Shown here: piece after piece, positions 27,804 through 37,921 of the stretch | Numbering within the stretch: position 1 is the stretch's first letter | Layout: each line of letters opens with the position of its first letter | Source: Granulosicoccus sp. | GTDB taxonomy: Bacteria; Pseudomonadota; Gammaproteobacteria; Granulosicoccales; Granulosicoccaceae | Assembly (NCBI GenBank): GCA_023301795.1 | Contig: JALZVU010000018.1 | Coordinates: forward strand, 1-64,000 | Direction of reading: 5' to 3' | Length of the DNA: 64,000 nucleotides | Program-made: the position numbers and the translations under genes | The notes under the pieces: generated by a model | The model's database searches: none | The model's input: only the letters and a program-made list of their open reading frames with translations | Told to the model about the DNA's origin: nothing

Positions 27804-28984
27804 GGAATGACGCTTCTTACACGCTGACCGGTAACCACACGGTGTGTACCTACTTGAATTATTGAAGCGTTCAGTGAAAAATCTCCGATCACATAAGCAT
27901 GCCCGCCATCGGTCTGCAATAAGTCCACGTGCTCACGTACCACTCGTCCCACATCAGATCCGGGTTCGTCAGGTACCGCCAGTAAAAGACTCCATAAACC
28001 TGCCTCCCCTTCGCTAAGCGCAGTAACAGGCACGTTGTAACCGGGCTTTTCAATGAACTGGCGCAACTGCAATTGCACAGTCTGGCCGAAGGCAGGACGT
28101 ACGCGGTCGGCTAGCAGTAATTCAAAACGGACATCCACCGTGCGTGTACGCGCTGACACATCCCGGCGCCTGGATAGCAAAACAGCTGGATAGCTTGTAC
28201 CGTCGATCAGAACATTGTGTACAGAGTCTGGTATCAGAGCGCGGGCATTCGCCACTGGCAAGCCAATTCTCGCCACCGGAGCATCCCACTCGAACAAACT
28301 GGCAACCGCCACACCCGCCTGCACAGAACTGCCCTCATCCAGAGATTGTCGACCCACTTCGGCATCAAACGGTGCTCGAAGCACCGCTTTATCCAGCTGC
28401 ACATCTATTCCCTGAAGCGATGCGTCCGCCTGATTGATCATCGCTTGAGCACGCGTTACGGAGAACCGGGCCTCATCCAGCGCGCTATCGGTGCCCAGGT
28501 CGCGATCGGCAAGAGTTTGCTCGCGTTGCAACACACGCTGTGTGTGCTCTAGATCGCTCAGTAAGGCATCGCGCAGCGCGAGTTGCTCAGTACGCCTGGC
28601 GTTCAGGGTACGCGTATCAAGACGTGCAATGGGAGTGCCGCGACTAACCCTGTCACCTTCATTCACCATCACCTCGACAAGCGTGCCGTTGGCTTCAAAG
28701 GCCAGATCTGTTCTCCGAGCAGACTCTATCAAGCCGATATGACGACTCACTTCTTCATACCCGGCCTGTATGGAGACAGGTAAAACTGATACTGAAACGG
28801 GAGGTTCAGGATCTAGTCCAGACTCGATAGCCGCTCTTGCCTGAATAATGAAGCGGCCGCCAATAACCAGAGCAGTAGCAATACACAAACATGCAATAAA
28901 AATCGTTAAAGAACGTCGAACACCGGGCTCTCGATACTCTTGCTTCGATAGGCCGAGTACCATCTGCTCATCGTCTGCAGTCAT
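27800..28984 (-). CDS. RND efflux periplasmic adaptor (HlyD/AcrA type)
   Basis: A 394-residue membrane fusion protein. A single hydrophobic segment (about 26-48) anchors it to the inner membrane. After it come the lipoyl half-motif FEANGTLVEVMVNEGDRVSRGTPIARLD, a long helical hairpin (LNARRTEQLALRDALLSDL onward), the second lipoyl half VLRAPFDAEVGRQSLDEGSSV, and beta-barrel and membrane-proximal domains. It bridges the RND pump, whose start overlaps its stop, to an outer-membrane channel encoded elsewhere. No regulator gene is adjacent. Confidence 0.9.
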   Translation of the reverse strand: MTADDEQMVLGLSKQEYREPGVRRSLTIFIACLCIATALVIGGRFIIQARAAIESGLDPEPPVSVSVLPVSIQAGYEEVSRHIGLIESARRTDLAFEANGTLVEVMVNEGDRVSRGTPIARLDTRTLNARRTEQLALRDALLSDLEHTQRVLQREQTLADRDLGTDSALDEARFSVTRAQAMINQADASLQGIDVQLDKAVLRAPFDAEVGRQSLDEGSSVQAGVAVASLFEWDAPVARIGLPVANARALIPDSVHNVLIDGTSYPAVLLSRRRDVSARTRTVDVRFELLLADRVRPAFGQTVQLQLRQFIEKPGYNVPVTALSEGEAGLWSLLLAVPDEPGSDVGRVVREHVDLLQTDGGHAYVIGDFSLNASIIQVGTHRVVTGQRVRSVIP

Positions 28985-29138
28985 GAAGGATTCCTAGACA
29001 GTTCACTCTGCACAACCCAGAACGGGGTAACATCTGCAGGACAGACGACTTGATGTAGGCACTGCGGGCCTTGCAACCATGATTCTAACATCACAAGTAG
29101 AATTCGTGATTTTTTCGCTGCGCGTATCAGCACACCAG

Positions 29139-29300
29139 CTAACCAGACTCACTGTCAGCATCAATGCTATTAAACTGGGGCTCATTCCACTCCAGTGGAA
29201 GCAACACACGCGATACCAGCATATAAAATAACGGTAATGTCAGCGCGAGCAATACGATAAGTGTCAGCACTTTTATCTTGGATGTTTTCTGCTGCTGCAT
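29139..29300 (-). CDS. Small single-helix membrane protein (unannotated-size ORF)
   Basis: A 53-codon frame, below usual gene-calling length. It encodes a basic N-terminus (MQQQKTSKIK), one clear membrane helix (VLTLIVLLALTLPLFYMLVS), then an acidic tail ending in ESG. The charge layout (positive inside, acidic outside) fits a real inner-membrane small protein. The ribosome binding site is weak. It lies 154 bases upstream of the RND adaptor on the same strand, so it could be a leader gene of that operon or an accessory subunit. Function is unknown. Confidence 0.45.
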   Translation of the reverse strand: MQQQKTSKIKVLTLIVLLALTLPLFYMLVSRVLLPLEWNEPQFNSIDADSESG

Positions 29301-29456
29301 AGGATTCGATTGTTGATGAAGAGGCTGCTGCGACTGTGCAGCATAGCAGCAGCACGTAAGACTGCAAAAGACTCGCCCACCGGTTAGAGACAGACGGAAT
29401 TTGCACCAAATAGGCTACAGTTGCGTAGCAATCCTTTTAATCCAGTCAGCACATCC

Positions 29457-29876
29457 ATGCAAACTCTTGTCGGTATAGGCGTCATTCTTTGTCGCAACAA
29501 TAAAGTGCTACTCGGTAAGCGGCGTGGTGCTCACGGAGCAGGCACTTGGGCACTTCCCGGTGGCCATCTGGACCCCGGGGAAACTATCGCTAACTGCGCC
29601 ATTCGTGAGGTTATGGAAGAAACTGCCCTAAAAGTCACGGGCGTTAAGCACGCCGGATTCACTGATGACTATTTTGTTCAGCAATCACGGCATTACATCA
29701 CTCTGTTCGTCGAATCCGCACAAGAAGAATTTAGTGGCGAACCTGAGAATTGCGAGCCCGACAAATGCGAGGCTTGGCACTGGTTTGACTGGCACGCCCT
29801 TCCAGAGCCTTTGTTCCCACCCTTGAAATCGCTCTTGGAACAGGGCTTTAAACCTGAAGGGCTCAAGCTTGTGTAG
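29457..29876 (+). CDS. Nudix hydrolase
   Basis: A 139-residue Nudix protein starting at ATG 29457; a TTG 36 bases upstream is possible. After the strand VGIGVILCRNNKVLLGKRRG comes a Nudix box: GGHLDPGETIANCAIREVMEE followed by Thr-Ala-Leu, with the catalytic Glu pair in REVMEE. The usual Gly after EE is Thr. The closest families are single-domain MutT/NudG-like or ADP-ribose-type hydrolases; the substrate cannot be read from the sequence. It is divergent from the small membrane protein and convergent with the DMT transporter. Confidence 0.88.
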   Translation: MQTLVGIGVILCRNNKVLLGKRRGAHGAGTWALPGGHLDPGETIANCAIREVMEETALKVTGVKHAGFTDDYFVQQSRHYITLFVESAQEEFSGEPENCEPDKCEAWHWFDWHALPEPLFPPLKSLLEQGFKPEGLKLV

Positions 29877-29908
29877 AGCCTGGTCCAAACACTGATGTGG
29901 ATGAACGC

Positions 29909-30352
29909 CTAACCGCGACTAACAAGCAGTGCGCCCAACATGACCAGCGTCAGACCGACGACTCTTGTGGTACTGATACTGCGCTCCGGCAAACCAAACG
30001 CCCCAAAATGATCAGCAACTGAGGCACCCAATAGTTGCCCCGCAACCAGACAGACAAAAAACAAAGCAGCGCCGGTCATGGGCGCTAACGCTGCACCACC
30101 AGCGACGATAGCCACACCAATGACGCCTCCAAGAACAGACCACCATGGCAATGCTATCAGCGTGGCAGGTCGCATCGAGCCACCCGTAAAAGGTACCATG
30201 ATGACAAGCAGGACAAAGGTAATAAACACCGAAATGGCAGCCGCACTAATCGGCGACCCCACCGCTCGGGAAATTGCGGCATTGATTGCCGGTTGCTGAG
30301 AAAAAACCAGACCCAACAGGATCGAAGCAGTTACCGGAACCCATAGACCCAT
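29909..30352 (-). CDS. DMT-superfamily transporter (DUF606/YdcZ type)
   Basis: A 147-residue membrane protein with about five hydrophobic helices, starting with VTASILLGLVFSQQPAINAAISRAVGSP, typical of the YdcZ/DUF606 family. The family resembles half of a DMT transporter and often occurs as tandem pairs or fusions; here only one half is visible, so it likely forms a homodimer or works with a partner elsewhere. Substrate is unknown. It lies downstream of the aldo/keto reductase on the same strand after a 62-base gap. Confidence 0.8.
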   Translation of the reverse strand: MGLWVPVTASILLGLVFSQQPAINAAISRAVGSPISAAAISVFITFVLLVIMVPFTGGSMRPATLIALPWWSVLGGVIGVAIVAGGAALAPMTGAALFFVCLVAGQLLGASVADHFGAFGLPERSISTTRVVGLTLVMLGALLVSRG

Positions 30353-30414
30353 AATAGAAATACCTAGCGAATAGCGTGATGAGTTTTGTATCAGAGCCCT
30401 TCGAGTAAGGAGCC

Positions 30415-31458
30415 CTACATTGGAATCGGATGTTCCCGGTAGATCGCCTGAATACCGGCTTTCAATTCCTCACTCAAGACCAGATCAACCGCCGCCAGAT
30501 TCGTTTGCAATTGCTTCATCGTAGTTGCACCAATAATGGCGCTGGCCATAAACGGACGAGATAAGCAAAAAGCCAGAGCCATCTGCGATGGGTCCACGCC
30601 ATGCTCACGTGCCAACGCTACGTATTTGTCACACACAGGCTCACTGCTTGCACAAAAGCGTCCACCCAGATTTTCATTCATCGATCGTCGCGAGCCATCA
30701 GGGATTTCCCCCTTCGAGTATTTACCGGTAAGCATCCCGGCAGCAAGCGGAGAGAATGCCAGCAAACCTACTTGCTCATGATGAGACAGTTCAGCCAAAT
30801 CCAGATCATACAGCCGGCTCATTAAATTATATTCATTCTGAATGCTGACCACGCGAGGCAAGTTGTTGGCTTCAGCAATGGATAGAAACTGCGCTGTCCC
30901 CCAGCAGCTCTCGTTTGACAAACCAATATGCCGCAGCTTGCCAGCTTTCACCTGAGCATCAAGTTCAGTCAGTACCTCATGAATGCTGTCTTTAGCTTTA
31001 GCCGTGTCCTGCGTGGTGGCGTCAAACGTCCAGTTCTGACGAAAATGGTAACTGCCCCGGTTAGGCCAATGCAGTTGATACAAATCGATGTAGTCGGTTT
31101 GCAAACGTTTTAGACTTCGATCCACCGATACACGAATTTTCTCAGGCGTGATGTCCTGACCGCCATACATCCAGGCTTTGCCGTTACCCGTCACCTTGGT
31201 AGCCAGCACTACCTCGTCTCGTCGGCCACTCTGCGCAAACCATTGCCCGATAATGGCCTCAGTATCGCCCAGCGTTTTTTCGGTGAGTGGTGTAGTGGGA
31301 TACATTTCTGCGGTATCGATAAAATTAACACCATGATCAAGCGCACAGGCTATTTGCTCAGCGCCCTCGTCATAGGTGTTCTGCGTACCCCATGTCATGC
31401 TGCCCAGGCAGATTTCACTGACTTGTGTCTGACTACGTCCCAATGAGTTCATTTTCAT
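30415..31458 (-). CDS. Aldo/keto reductase (Tas-like)
   Basis: A 347-residue NADP(H)-dependent aldo/keto reductase. The start at 31458 is chosen because its ATGA overlaps the stop of the upstream aminotransferase, suggesting coupling; a start 12 bases earlier is open. TIM-barrel motifs include LGSMTWGTQNTYDEG, the active-site Asp/Tyr in NFIDTAEMYPT, Lys in LATKV and His in LYQLHWPNRG, then GLSNESCWG and the cofactor-binding region FSPLAAGMLTGKYSKG. The length and the MTWG block match the Tas/YajO-like group. The physiological substrate is unknown. Confidence 0.9.
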   Translation of the reverse strand: MKMNSLGRSQTQVSEICLGSMTWGTQNTYDEGAEQIACALDHGVNFIDTAEMYPTTPLTEKTLGDTEAIIGQWFAQSGRRDEVVLATKVTGNGKAWMYGGQDITPEKIRVSVDRSLKRLQTDYIDLYQLHWPNRGSYHFRQNWTFDATTQDTAKAKDSIHEVLTELDAQVKAGKLRHIGLSNESCWGTAQFLSIAEANNLPRVVSIQNEYNLMSRLYDLDLAELSHHEQVGLLAFSPLAAGMLTGKYSKGEIPDGSRRSMNENLGGRFCASSEPVCDKYVALAREHGVDPSQMALAFCLSRPFMASAIIGATTMKQLQTNLAAVDLVLSEELKAGIQAIYREHPIPM

Positions 31459-32330
31459 GATTTGGCCCAATCCATATATGCTGTGCGTGCGATCGTTGCC
31501 ACCTTACCAATGGCATATTCGGTGGAATCGAATGCGGTAACTGGTGTCACCTTAGACAGATTACCGGTAAGAAACACCTCATCTGCTGCATGAAAATCAG
31601 CGTAGCTCAGTGTGGTCTCGTGGACGACAACATCCGATGCACGAAGTAAATTGATAATGCGCTGCCGTGTAATACCGTCCAGAAATGAGCCGTTGGGTAT
31701 CGGTGTAAATGCCTCACCATCACGCACCATAAAGACATTACTGGTGGCTGATTCTGCAACATTACCCAACGCATCGCACACCAGCGCATTGGTAAATCCT
31801 TTCGCAAACGCTTCTCGAATCATGCGAGCGTTGTTCGGATACAGACAGGCGGCCTTGGCATTAACAGTGGCCACTTCAAGTGTCGGACGATGGAACGATG
31901 TGGTGGTAAGAGTTGCGCTGGCCTGGATATCCGGCATAGGAATTTGCTGCAAACAAAGACAGAAATCCGTGGAATCAGGATCGGCACTGATAAAGCCCTC
32001 TCCGTATCCTGTCGACCAGTACATGGGGCGAATATAGACGGCAGCATCTTTGTCGAACTGTTCTAACCCATCCCGCGCACACGACATGATGTCATCAACA
32101 CTCATCGTCGGATTCATTCCCAGACTACTCGCTGAACGGTTTACACGATCGCAATGAGCCGCAAGATCAGGCGTTACGCCTTCAAACTGGCGCGCGCCGT
32201 CAAATACCAGTGTGCCTAACCAAGTACCGTGATCAGCTGACCCCATGACCGGGACGTTTCCGTCGTGCCACTGGTTGCCATGAAAAGTCTTGATGGTATT
32301 TTCGGCAGACACGTTTTTTTTGACTCTCAC
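31455..32330 (-). CDS. Class IV aminotransferase, branched-chain type
   Basis: A 291-residue fold-type IV PLP aminotransferase, most like branched-chain aminotransferases of the IlvE group. The catalytic lysine is Lys159 in TVNAKAACLYPNN. Other family blocks are GTLVFDGARQFEG, YIRPMYWSTGYGEG, ESATSNVFMV and the glycine-containing DGITRQRI loop. The GTG start at 32330 lacks a good ribosome binding site; an internal GTG at 32312 is an alternative. It overlaps the aldo/keto reductase downstream. The annotation cannot separate branched-chain from D-amino acid or aminodeoxychorismate-type activity with certainty. Confidence 0.85.
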   Translation of the reverse strand: MRVKKNVSAENTIKTFHGNQWHDGNVPVMGSADHGTWLGTLVFDGARQFEGVTPDLAAHCDRVNRSASSLGMNPTMSVDDIMSCARDGLEQFDKDAAVYIRPMYWSTGYGEGFISADPDSTDFCLCLQQIPMPDIQASATLTTTSFHRPTLEVATVNAKAACLYPNNARMIREAFAKGFTNALVCDALGNVAESATSNVFMVRDGEAFTPIPNGSFLDGITRQRIINLLRASDVVVHETTLSYADFHAADEVFLTGNLSKVTPVTAFDSTEYAIGKVATIARTAYMDWAKS

Positions 32331-32385
32331 TGGGTTGTTGGATTAATGCTAGCGCATCCTGAGGAGGCTACCCGATATTCGTAAA

Positions 32386-32601
32386 CCCTAGTGTTGCATA
32401 AAATTTCGAGACCAGAAGCTTATAGAGCTGTATATAAGGGGCTGCACGGAATTTTTACTGGGTTGAGTCGGGCCGCGCAGGCCTAGTCACTCTAGGTGAG
32501 ATTCAGGAAAAATGAGTACAGTCGGGGCCGCCCCCGGTGCTTAGATGCTGCTATAGAAGCAGCGAAGCGGTTCTGGGCCGGAATTTTATGCAGCACTAGG
32601 G
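32386..32601. mobile_element. MITE-like element with 22-base terminal inverted repeats
   Basis: A 216-base element between two minus-strand genes. Left end CCCTAGTGTTGCATAAAATTTC (32386-32407) and right end (32580-32601) are inverted copies with 20 of 22 matching. It is flanked by TAAA at 32382-32385 and 32602-32605, a likely 4-base target duplication. The interior is GC-rich and shows an imperfect internal direct repeat AGTCGGGCCGC at 32466 and 32520. No gene fits inside. These features match a miniature inverted-repeat element mobilised by a transposase elsewhere; the family is not identified. Confidence 0.65.
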
Positions 32602-32664
32602 TAAAGGCTTAGCTTGAGATGAATCGGATCAAAGGCTTCCGGAAGCCTGCGATCACACAGGCTC

Positions 32665-33195
32665 TTAACGAGGCGTAAGTTGATCCCCTGCTTTTATGTT
32701 GTTGGCAGCGAACCAGCCTTGATCTACTTCCAGCGCATATTGTGCTTTTTGTCGCGAACCAAACAATTGCCCGGGACCAACGTTCATGTGGTGTATCTCG
32801 TTGATCACCAGGTCTTCCGATAAAAACGCAATTGACAAGGGGATTAGCGTGTTGCGCATTGTAAACGTCAATGTCTGCTCCTCGGAGTACACAAACAACA
32901 TACCGGTATCCTTGTCCAAAGATTGTCGAAAACTTAGCCCCATATAACGTTGTTGCGATGTAGATGCAATCTCGGCGGTTAGCACTTTACCGTTGACTTC
33001 CAATTGCATGGTTGGCAACGTTGGCTGAGCTGTATCCGCAGCCCAGGCAATAGCGGTGGTCACGATCAAGACGGCCGTAAAAAGCGCAGCTAAAAAGCGT
33101 CGAACCGCTGAGGGCTGCAACGCGCTTGCCGATAGCCTGCACATTGCTCCCCCAGAGAATAGCTGCGCAGCGTCGTCGAATTTATGGTTAAGCAT
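32665..33195 (-). CDS. DUF192 domain-containing secreted protein
   Basis: A 176-residue protein with a signal peptide or anchor near residues 32-52 (FLAALFTAVLIVTTAIAWA) and a DUF192 domain. Family motifs are visible: MQLEVNGKVLTAEIAST, RYMGLSFRQSLDKDTGMLFVY, LTFTMRNTLIPLSIAFL, and GQLFGSRQKAQYALEVDQGW. The DUF192 fold is a small beta barrel found in many exported bacterial proteins; function is unknown. A later start may be correct, since the first ~30 residues are unusual before the hydrophobic segment. The MITE-like element lies downstream. Confidence 0.85.
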   Translation of the reverse strand: MLNHKFDDAAQLFSGGAMCRLSASALQPSAVRRFLAALFTAVLIVTTAIAWAADTAQPTLPTMQLEVNGKVLTAEIASTSQQRYMGLSFRQSLDKDTGMLFVYSEEQTLTFTMRNTLIPLSIAFLSEDLVINEIHHMNVGPGQLFGSRQKAQYALEVDQGWFAANNIKAGDQLTPR

Positions 33196-33269
33196 AACTA
33201 TTCCTTTCCCGTGTATTAATCGTGACTAGACAACAACGATCAGCTAATCAATTGACGCACCCGCTAGGG

Positions 33270-34094
33270 TTAGCCCAGCATCTCGTGCAATCTGGGGTAT
33301 ACCATGCGCGTCTTTGGGCGAACATCCTCCCAGATAAGAAATGACTCGGCCGCCTGCTCTACCAGCATCCCCAAACCATTAGCAGTGCTGGCGCCGTGCT
33401 GCTGCGCCCACAACATAAATGGGGTATCGCGCTGGGCGTAAGTCATATCGTAGGCCAGTGAACCCGCATTCATCAGGTGCTCCGGCAAGACCAACATGGT
33501 GCCAGACATGCCAGAAGTGGTGGCATTGATAACAATATCAAACGCATCTAATTCGCCAAGCGCATCGTAACCGCTACCCGAAACAGCTCCCAGATCATCA
33601 AATATTTCCGCAAGCGCCACAGCTTTTTCGGCAGTACGATTGGCAATGTGCAACATCGATGGTGATTGTTTCAAAATCGCTTGCATCACACCACGTGCGG
33701 CGCCACCTGCACCGAGCAAAAGTACACGTTTGTCCGCTATCGGGTAACGCCAGTTTTTGACAATGTCTGCAACCAGACCCGGACCATCCGTGGTGTGCCC
33801 TACCAGATTGCCATCGCGGTGCAGATGAATGGTATTAACCGAGCCAGCGCGATGAGCTTCGCGAGAGAGTCGATCGCACACCTGAACCGCCTGCTCCTTG
33901 AACGGCGAGGTGACATTACAACCTCGGCCACCTGAGGCAATCCAGTCGCGGACGGTGGTATCGAACGTCTCTGTTGTGGATTCGGTACGGGTGTACTTGA
34001 TCTTTCGTTGAGTATGCTCCCCAAATAATTGATGGACAACCGGCGAAAGGCTGTGCGCAATAGGTTGTCCGATAACGGTATAGCGGTTAATCAT
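33270..34094 (-). CDS. aroE: Shikimate dehydrogenase (NADP+)
   Basis: A 274-residue enzyme reducing 3-dehydroshikimate to shikimate. It shows the substrate-binding start TVIGQPIAHSLSPVVHQLF, the catalytic Lys in GCNVTSPFKEQAVQ, NTIHLHRDGNLVGHTTDGPG, the NADP Rossmann loop VLLLGAGGAARGVMQAI, and ANRTAEKA. Length is normal. Its start overlaps the stop of the upstream unknown gene (TAATG). In many gammaproteobacteria aroE sits near tsaC and hemF; here it is separated from them by about 9 kb. Confidence 0.95.
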   Translation of the reverse strand: MINRYTVIGQPIAHSLSPVVHQLFGEHTQRKIKYTRTESTTETFDTTVRDWIASGGRGCNVTSPFKEQAVQVCDRLSREAHRAGSVNTIHLHRDGNLVGHTTDGPGLVADIVKNWRYPIADKRVLLLGAGGAARGVMQAILKQSPSMLHIANRTAEKAVALAEIFDDLGAVSGSGYDALGELDAFDIVINATTSGMSGTMLVLPEHLMNAGSLAYDMTYAQRDTPFMLWAQQHGASTANGLGMLVEQAAESFLIWEDVRPKTRMVYPRLHEMLG

Positions 34095-34954
34095 TATTCC
34101 TCGGGAAACTGTACGGTATCAATGGATACACTGTGCTGAATAAAAAAGTATTTAACTTCATCGAAACGCATCTGTTTTAGTAGGTCTGTTGCGTCAACTC
34201 TGCCTAGAGGATTTTCAGTTACCAAAAACTCCCCACTCCCACACTCACGAAATAACGCCACCAGAGATTCCAGTGAACTCAGACTCTCACCGCGCATAGT
34301 CGATGTCTCATACCGAAATTTCAGAGCAACAGGAACCCGCGCAACTGCAGCACCTGCGCAGCGCTCTGGCATCTCCAGGGCAACGTCCACCGCTATGGTG
34401 GGCTTAGGCGTTTTCTTGGGGATCAGCCCCAGCTCGGCATAGCGCGCACGTCGGGCACTCTCGCGGACATCCAGCTCATCTTTGCTTAATGTAATTGCTT
34501 CAATCTCATCGTCGTCCGACGTCTCACGCTGCTCTATCTCGCCGCCCTCCACCAGCTCGACAACTGGCAGAACTTGACTCTCGGCATCCTCCTCAGCATT
34601 TTCCGCTATCTGTGCATCTGTCAGCTCATCATCTTCATCGCCGGGTTGGCTTTCTTCCTGTTCTTGTTCTGGCTGGACACCTTCATCTGATACTGCAGCC
34701 TGCGCTTTGGCGGCTCGAGTGTTCCTGGCCAGCACCTCCAGAGGTTCAACGGAGGCTGTCGGTGTAGCGGATGCGGCTGGAGTTACAGCCTTGGCGCTAC
34801 TGCCGGGCTCTTTTTTCACAAAGGCAACTGAACGGATGTCAAGGCGCTCCGAGAAGTCATCTGTATCACTCAGGAACCATTTAACGCCCGCCCAAAGACC
34901 TATGCCTACAAGCACGCAAGCCAACAGTAATACTTTGGACAGAGGACCTTTCAT
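34094..34954 (-). CDS. Membrane-anchored acidic protein, unknown function
   Basis: The ATG at 34954 is preferred over the track-length start at 35035, because it begins just before the only membrane helix (VLLLACVLVGIGLWAGVKWF). It gives 286 residues. After the helix comes an acidic, Glu/Asp/Gln-rich linker (about 60-165), then a C-terminal domain of about 90 residues: VALKFRYETSTMRG, a helix LESLVALFRECGSG, a strand FLVTENPLGRVDA and a basic helix-strand end. Helix spacing is like an OmpA-family domain, but the GHTD-type peptidoglycan-binding residues are missing. The stop overlaps the aroE start. Function is unknown. Confidence 0.7.
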   Translation of the reverse strand: MKGPLSKVLLLACVLVGIGLWAGVKWFLSDTDDFSERLDIRSVAFVKKEPGSSAKAVTPAASATPTASVEPLEVLARNTRAAKAQAAVSDEGVQPEQEQEESQPGDEDDELTDAQIAENAEEDAESQVLPVVELVEGGEIEQRETSDDDEIEAITLSKDELDVRESARRARYAELGLIPKKTPKPTIAVDVALEMPERCAGAAVARVPVALKFRYETSTMRGESLSSLESLVALFRECGSGEFLVTENPLGRVDATDLLKQMRFDEVKYFFIQHSVSIDTVQFPEE

Positions 34955-36288
<1,334 letters not shown>

Positions 36289-36349
36289 GTAGGTCGATAA
36301 CCATTATATGTTGCTCCTTTTTTGTCGAGACACCCCGGACGTCCAATAC

Positions 36350-37921
36350 GTGCTTAAATCAATTTACGTCAAATTCGCTACTGCGATTGTGCTCGCCTGC
36401 CTGTCTACGCAAAGCCATGCGCTGGACGATCAGTGGTATGTGGGAATAGGCGGTGGCGGTTCGCTGCTATCTCCAAATCCTGAAGAGGCCGCGATTGACC
36501 GCAACTCCGATGACGACGTAGTGGGCTCGCTTATTATCGGTCGAGATTTCGACGCACGCAGCAGTGGTCAGTTTCAGCTCTACTCCTTGGGTGAAATAGA
36601 CTTTAACAACGGCGAATCCATCAGCTATAGCGCAGCGGAAGCTGCTTTACTGTATCGCTTTTATGATTCACGAGATAATCAGCGCGGCAATCCTACTTTC
36701 GGTGTGGCTGTCTATGGGCGATTCGGAATAGGTGCTATCGATCGCGATACGTCGGTCGAGCTGTCCAACGAGACGTCCGTCTACTTTGGCGCTGGCGCAG
36801 GTATCGAAACCTACTTCACGACAAATCTGGGTGTTCGCCTCGAGGCCCAATACCTGGACACTGACGCAAGCGCAGGTACCATCTCATTGATTGGTCGTTT
36901 TGGTGGTCAACGCCGAGGTCAGACCAGACGACCGCCGCCTATTAATACAGTCTCTCCATTCTCTGAAAACGTGCCAGAAACCGCGGCTGAACTACCAGAA
37001 ACCGCCGAGCTACCGCCAAGAACATTCCTGCGGCCAGGAGTGGAGCAATTACCAGAAACTGCAATACTTCCGGAAACAGCTCAACTTCCTGAAACCGCAA
37101 TTCTTCCTGAAACTGCGCAGCTCCCGGAAACTGCAGTACTCCCGGAAATTGCTCAACTTCCAGAGACCGCAGTACTCCCGGAAATTGCTCAACTCCCAGA
37201 GACCGCACAACTACCTCAAACAGAGCAGCTACCGCAGGTCACCTTATTGCCTGAAACAGAGCAGCTACCGCAAGTGGCCTTATTGAACGAATCAGAGCAG
37301 CCCAACGTTGCGGCAACGCGGCAGATCCCGGAAACGACAACAACACCCAACGCCGTTATCCCAGGCAATGCGGCGGTACCCGATGTCGAGATCATGACAA
37401 ACGCCATCGAATTAACTGCACCTGATCAAGTGGGTGCACTTAATGCCGTAGAAGACGAAGCACCGCTTACAGCCCCTGTACAAGCTTCGGATGTTGACGG
37501 TGACGGCATTGCCAATGAGCTGGATAGCTGTGCCGTCTCACCTCGTGGATTTCCGGTTGGAAATGACGGTTGCTCATTATTTGGCGGTGAAATCGACAGC
37601 TTACGATTCGAAAGCGACTCCGTGACGCTGGCGACAGGTTCTACCGATGGGCTGGATTATCTGGCCAACCTGCTTGTGCAATTTCCACAAGCCCGCATCG
37701 AGTTAGTCGCTCACACCGACACCACCGGTACCGAAATAGAACAAACACGAAGAACACGTGGTCGTCTGCGCAGCATCGGTTTATACATGGTGAGTCAAGG
37801 TGTTCGCTCACGCCAACTGATACTGCGCTCATTTGGAAGCGAACGAGCAAAATTTGACAACAATACTGAGCAAGGACGCATCGCTAACAACCGCGTAGAG
37901 GTTGTTGAAAAGCCGCGTTAA
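36350..37921 (+). CDS. OmpA-family outer-membrane protein with LPETA repeats
   Basis: The GTG at 36350 gives a clean signal peptide (VLKSIYVKFATAIVLACLSTQSHA); an ATG at 36308 would add 14 odd residues. The mature N-terminal half (about 25-205) is a beta-barrel-like domain starting WYVGIGGGGSLL with alternating polar/hydrophobic strands. A repeat region follows (about 208-317) of units such as LPETAxLPETAx. Next is a calcium-binding type-3-like segment DVDGDGIANELDSC (near 381), and a C-terminal OmpA domain with IELVAHTDTTGTEIEQTRRTRGRLRSIG, expected to bind peptidoglycan. LPETA is not a sortase tag here: it is repeated, internal and in a Gram-negative cell. Confidence 0.88.
   Translation: MLKSIYVKFATAIVLACLSTQSHALDDQWYVGIGGGGSLLSPNPEEAAIDRNSDDDVVGSLIIGRDFDARSSGQFQLYSLGEIDFNNGESISYSAAEAALLYRFYDSRDNQRGNPTFGVAVYGRFGIGAIDRDTSVELSNETSVYFGAGAGIETYFTTNLGVRLEAQYLDTDASAGTISLIGRFGGQRRGQTRRPPPINTVSPFSENVPETAAELPETAELPPRTFLRPGVEQLPETAILPETAQLPETAILPETAQLPETAVLPEIAQLPETAVLPEIAQLPETAQLPQTEQLPQVTLLPETEQLPQVALLNESEQPNVAATRQIPETTTTPNAVIPGNAAVPDVEIMTNAIELTAPDQVGALNAVEDEAPLTAPVQASDVDGDGIANELDSCAVSPRGFPVGNDGCSLFGGEIDSLRFESDSVTLATGSTDGLDYLANLLVQFPQARIELVAHTDTTGTEIEQTRRTRGRLRSIGLYMVSQGVRSRQLILRSFGSERAKFDNNTEQGRIANNRVEVVEKPR
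36971..37300 (+). repeat. Tandem coding repeat, LPETAxLPETAx
   Basis: About 17 degenerate copies of a six-codon unit (L-P-E-T-A/E-x, with LPEIAQ and LPQVTL variants) within the OmpA-like gene. Third-codon changes are frequent, so the array is not a recent perfect amplification. The unit is Pro/Glu/Thr-rich, like a flexible linker between barrel and periplasmic domain. Confidence 0.75.

Noticed and set aside
36971-37300. LPETA repeats as sortase LPxTG signals
   Set aside because: They are internal and repeated in a Gram-negative OmpA protein with no C-terminal membrane anchor, and no sortase gene is nearby.
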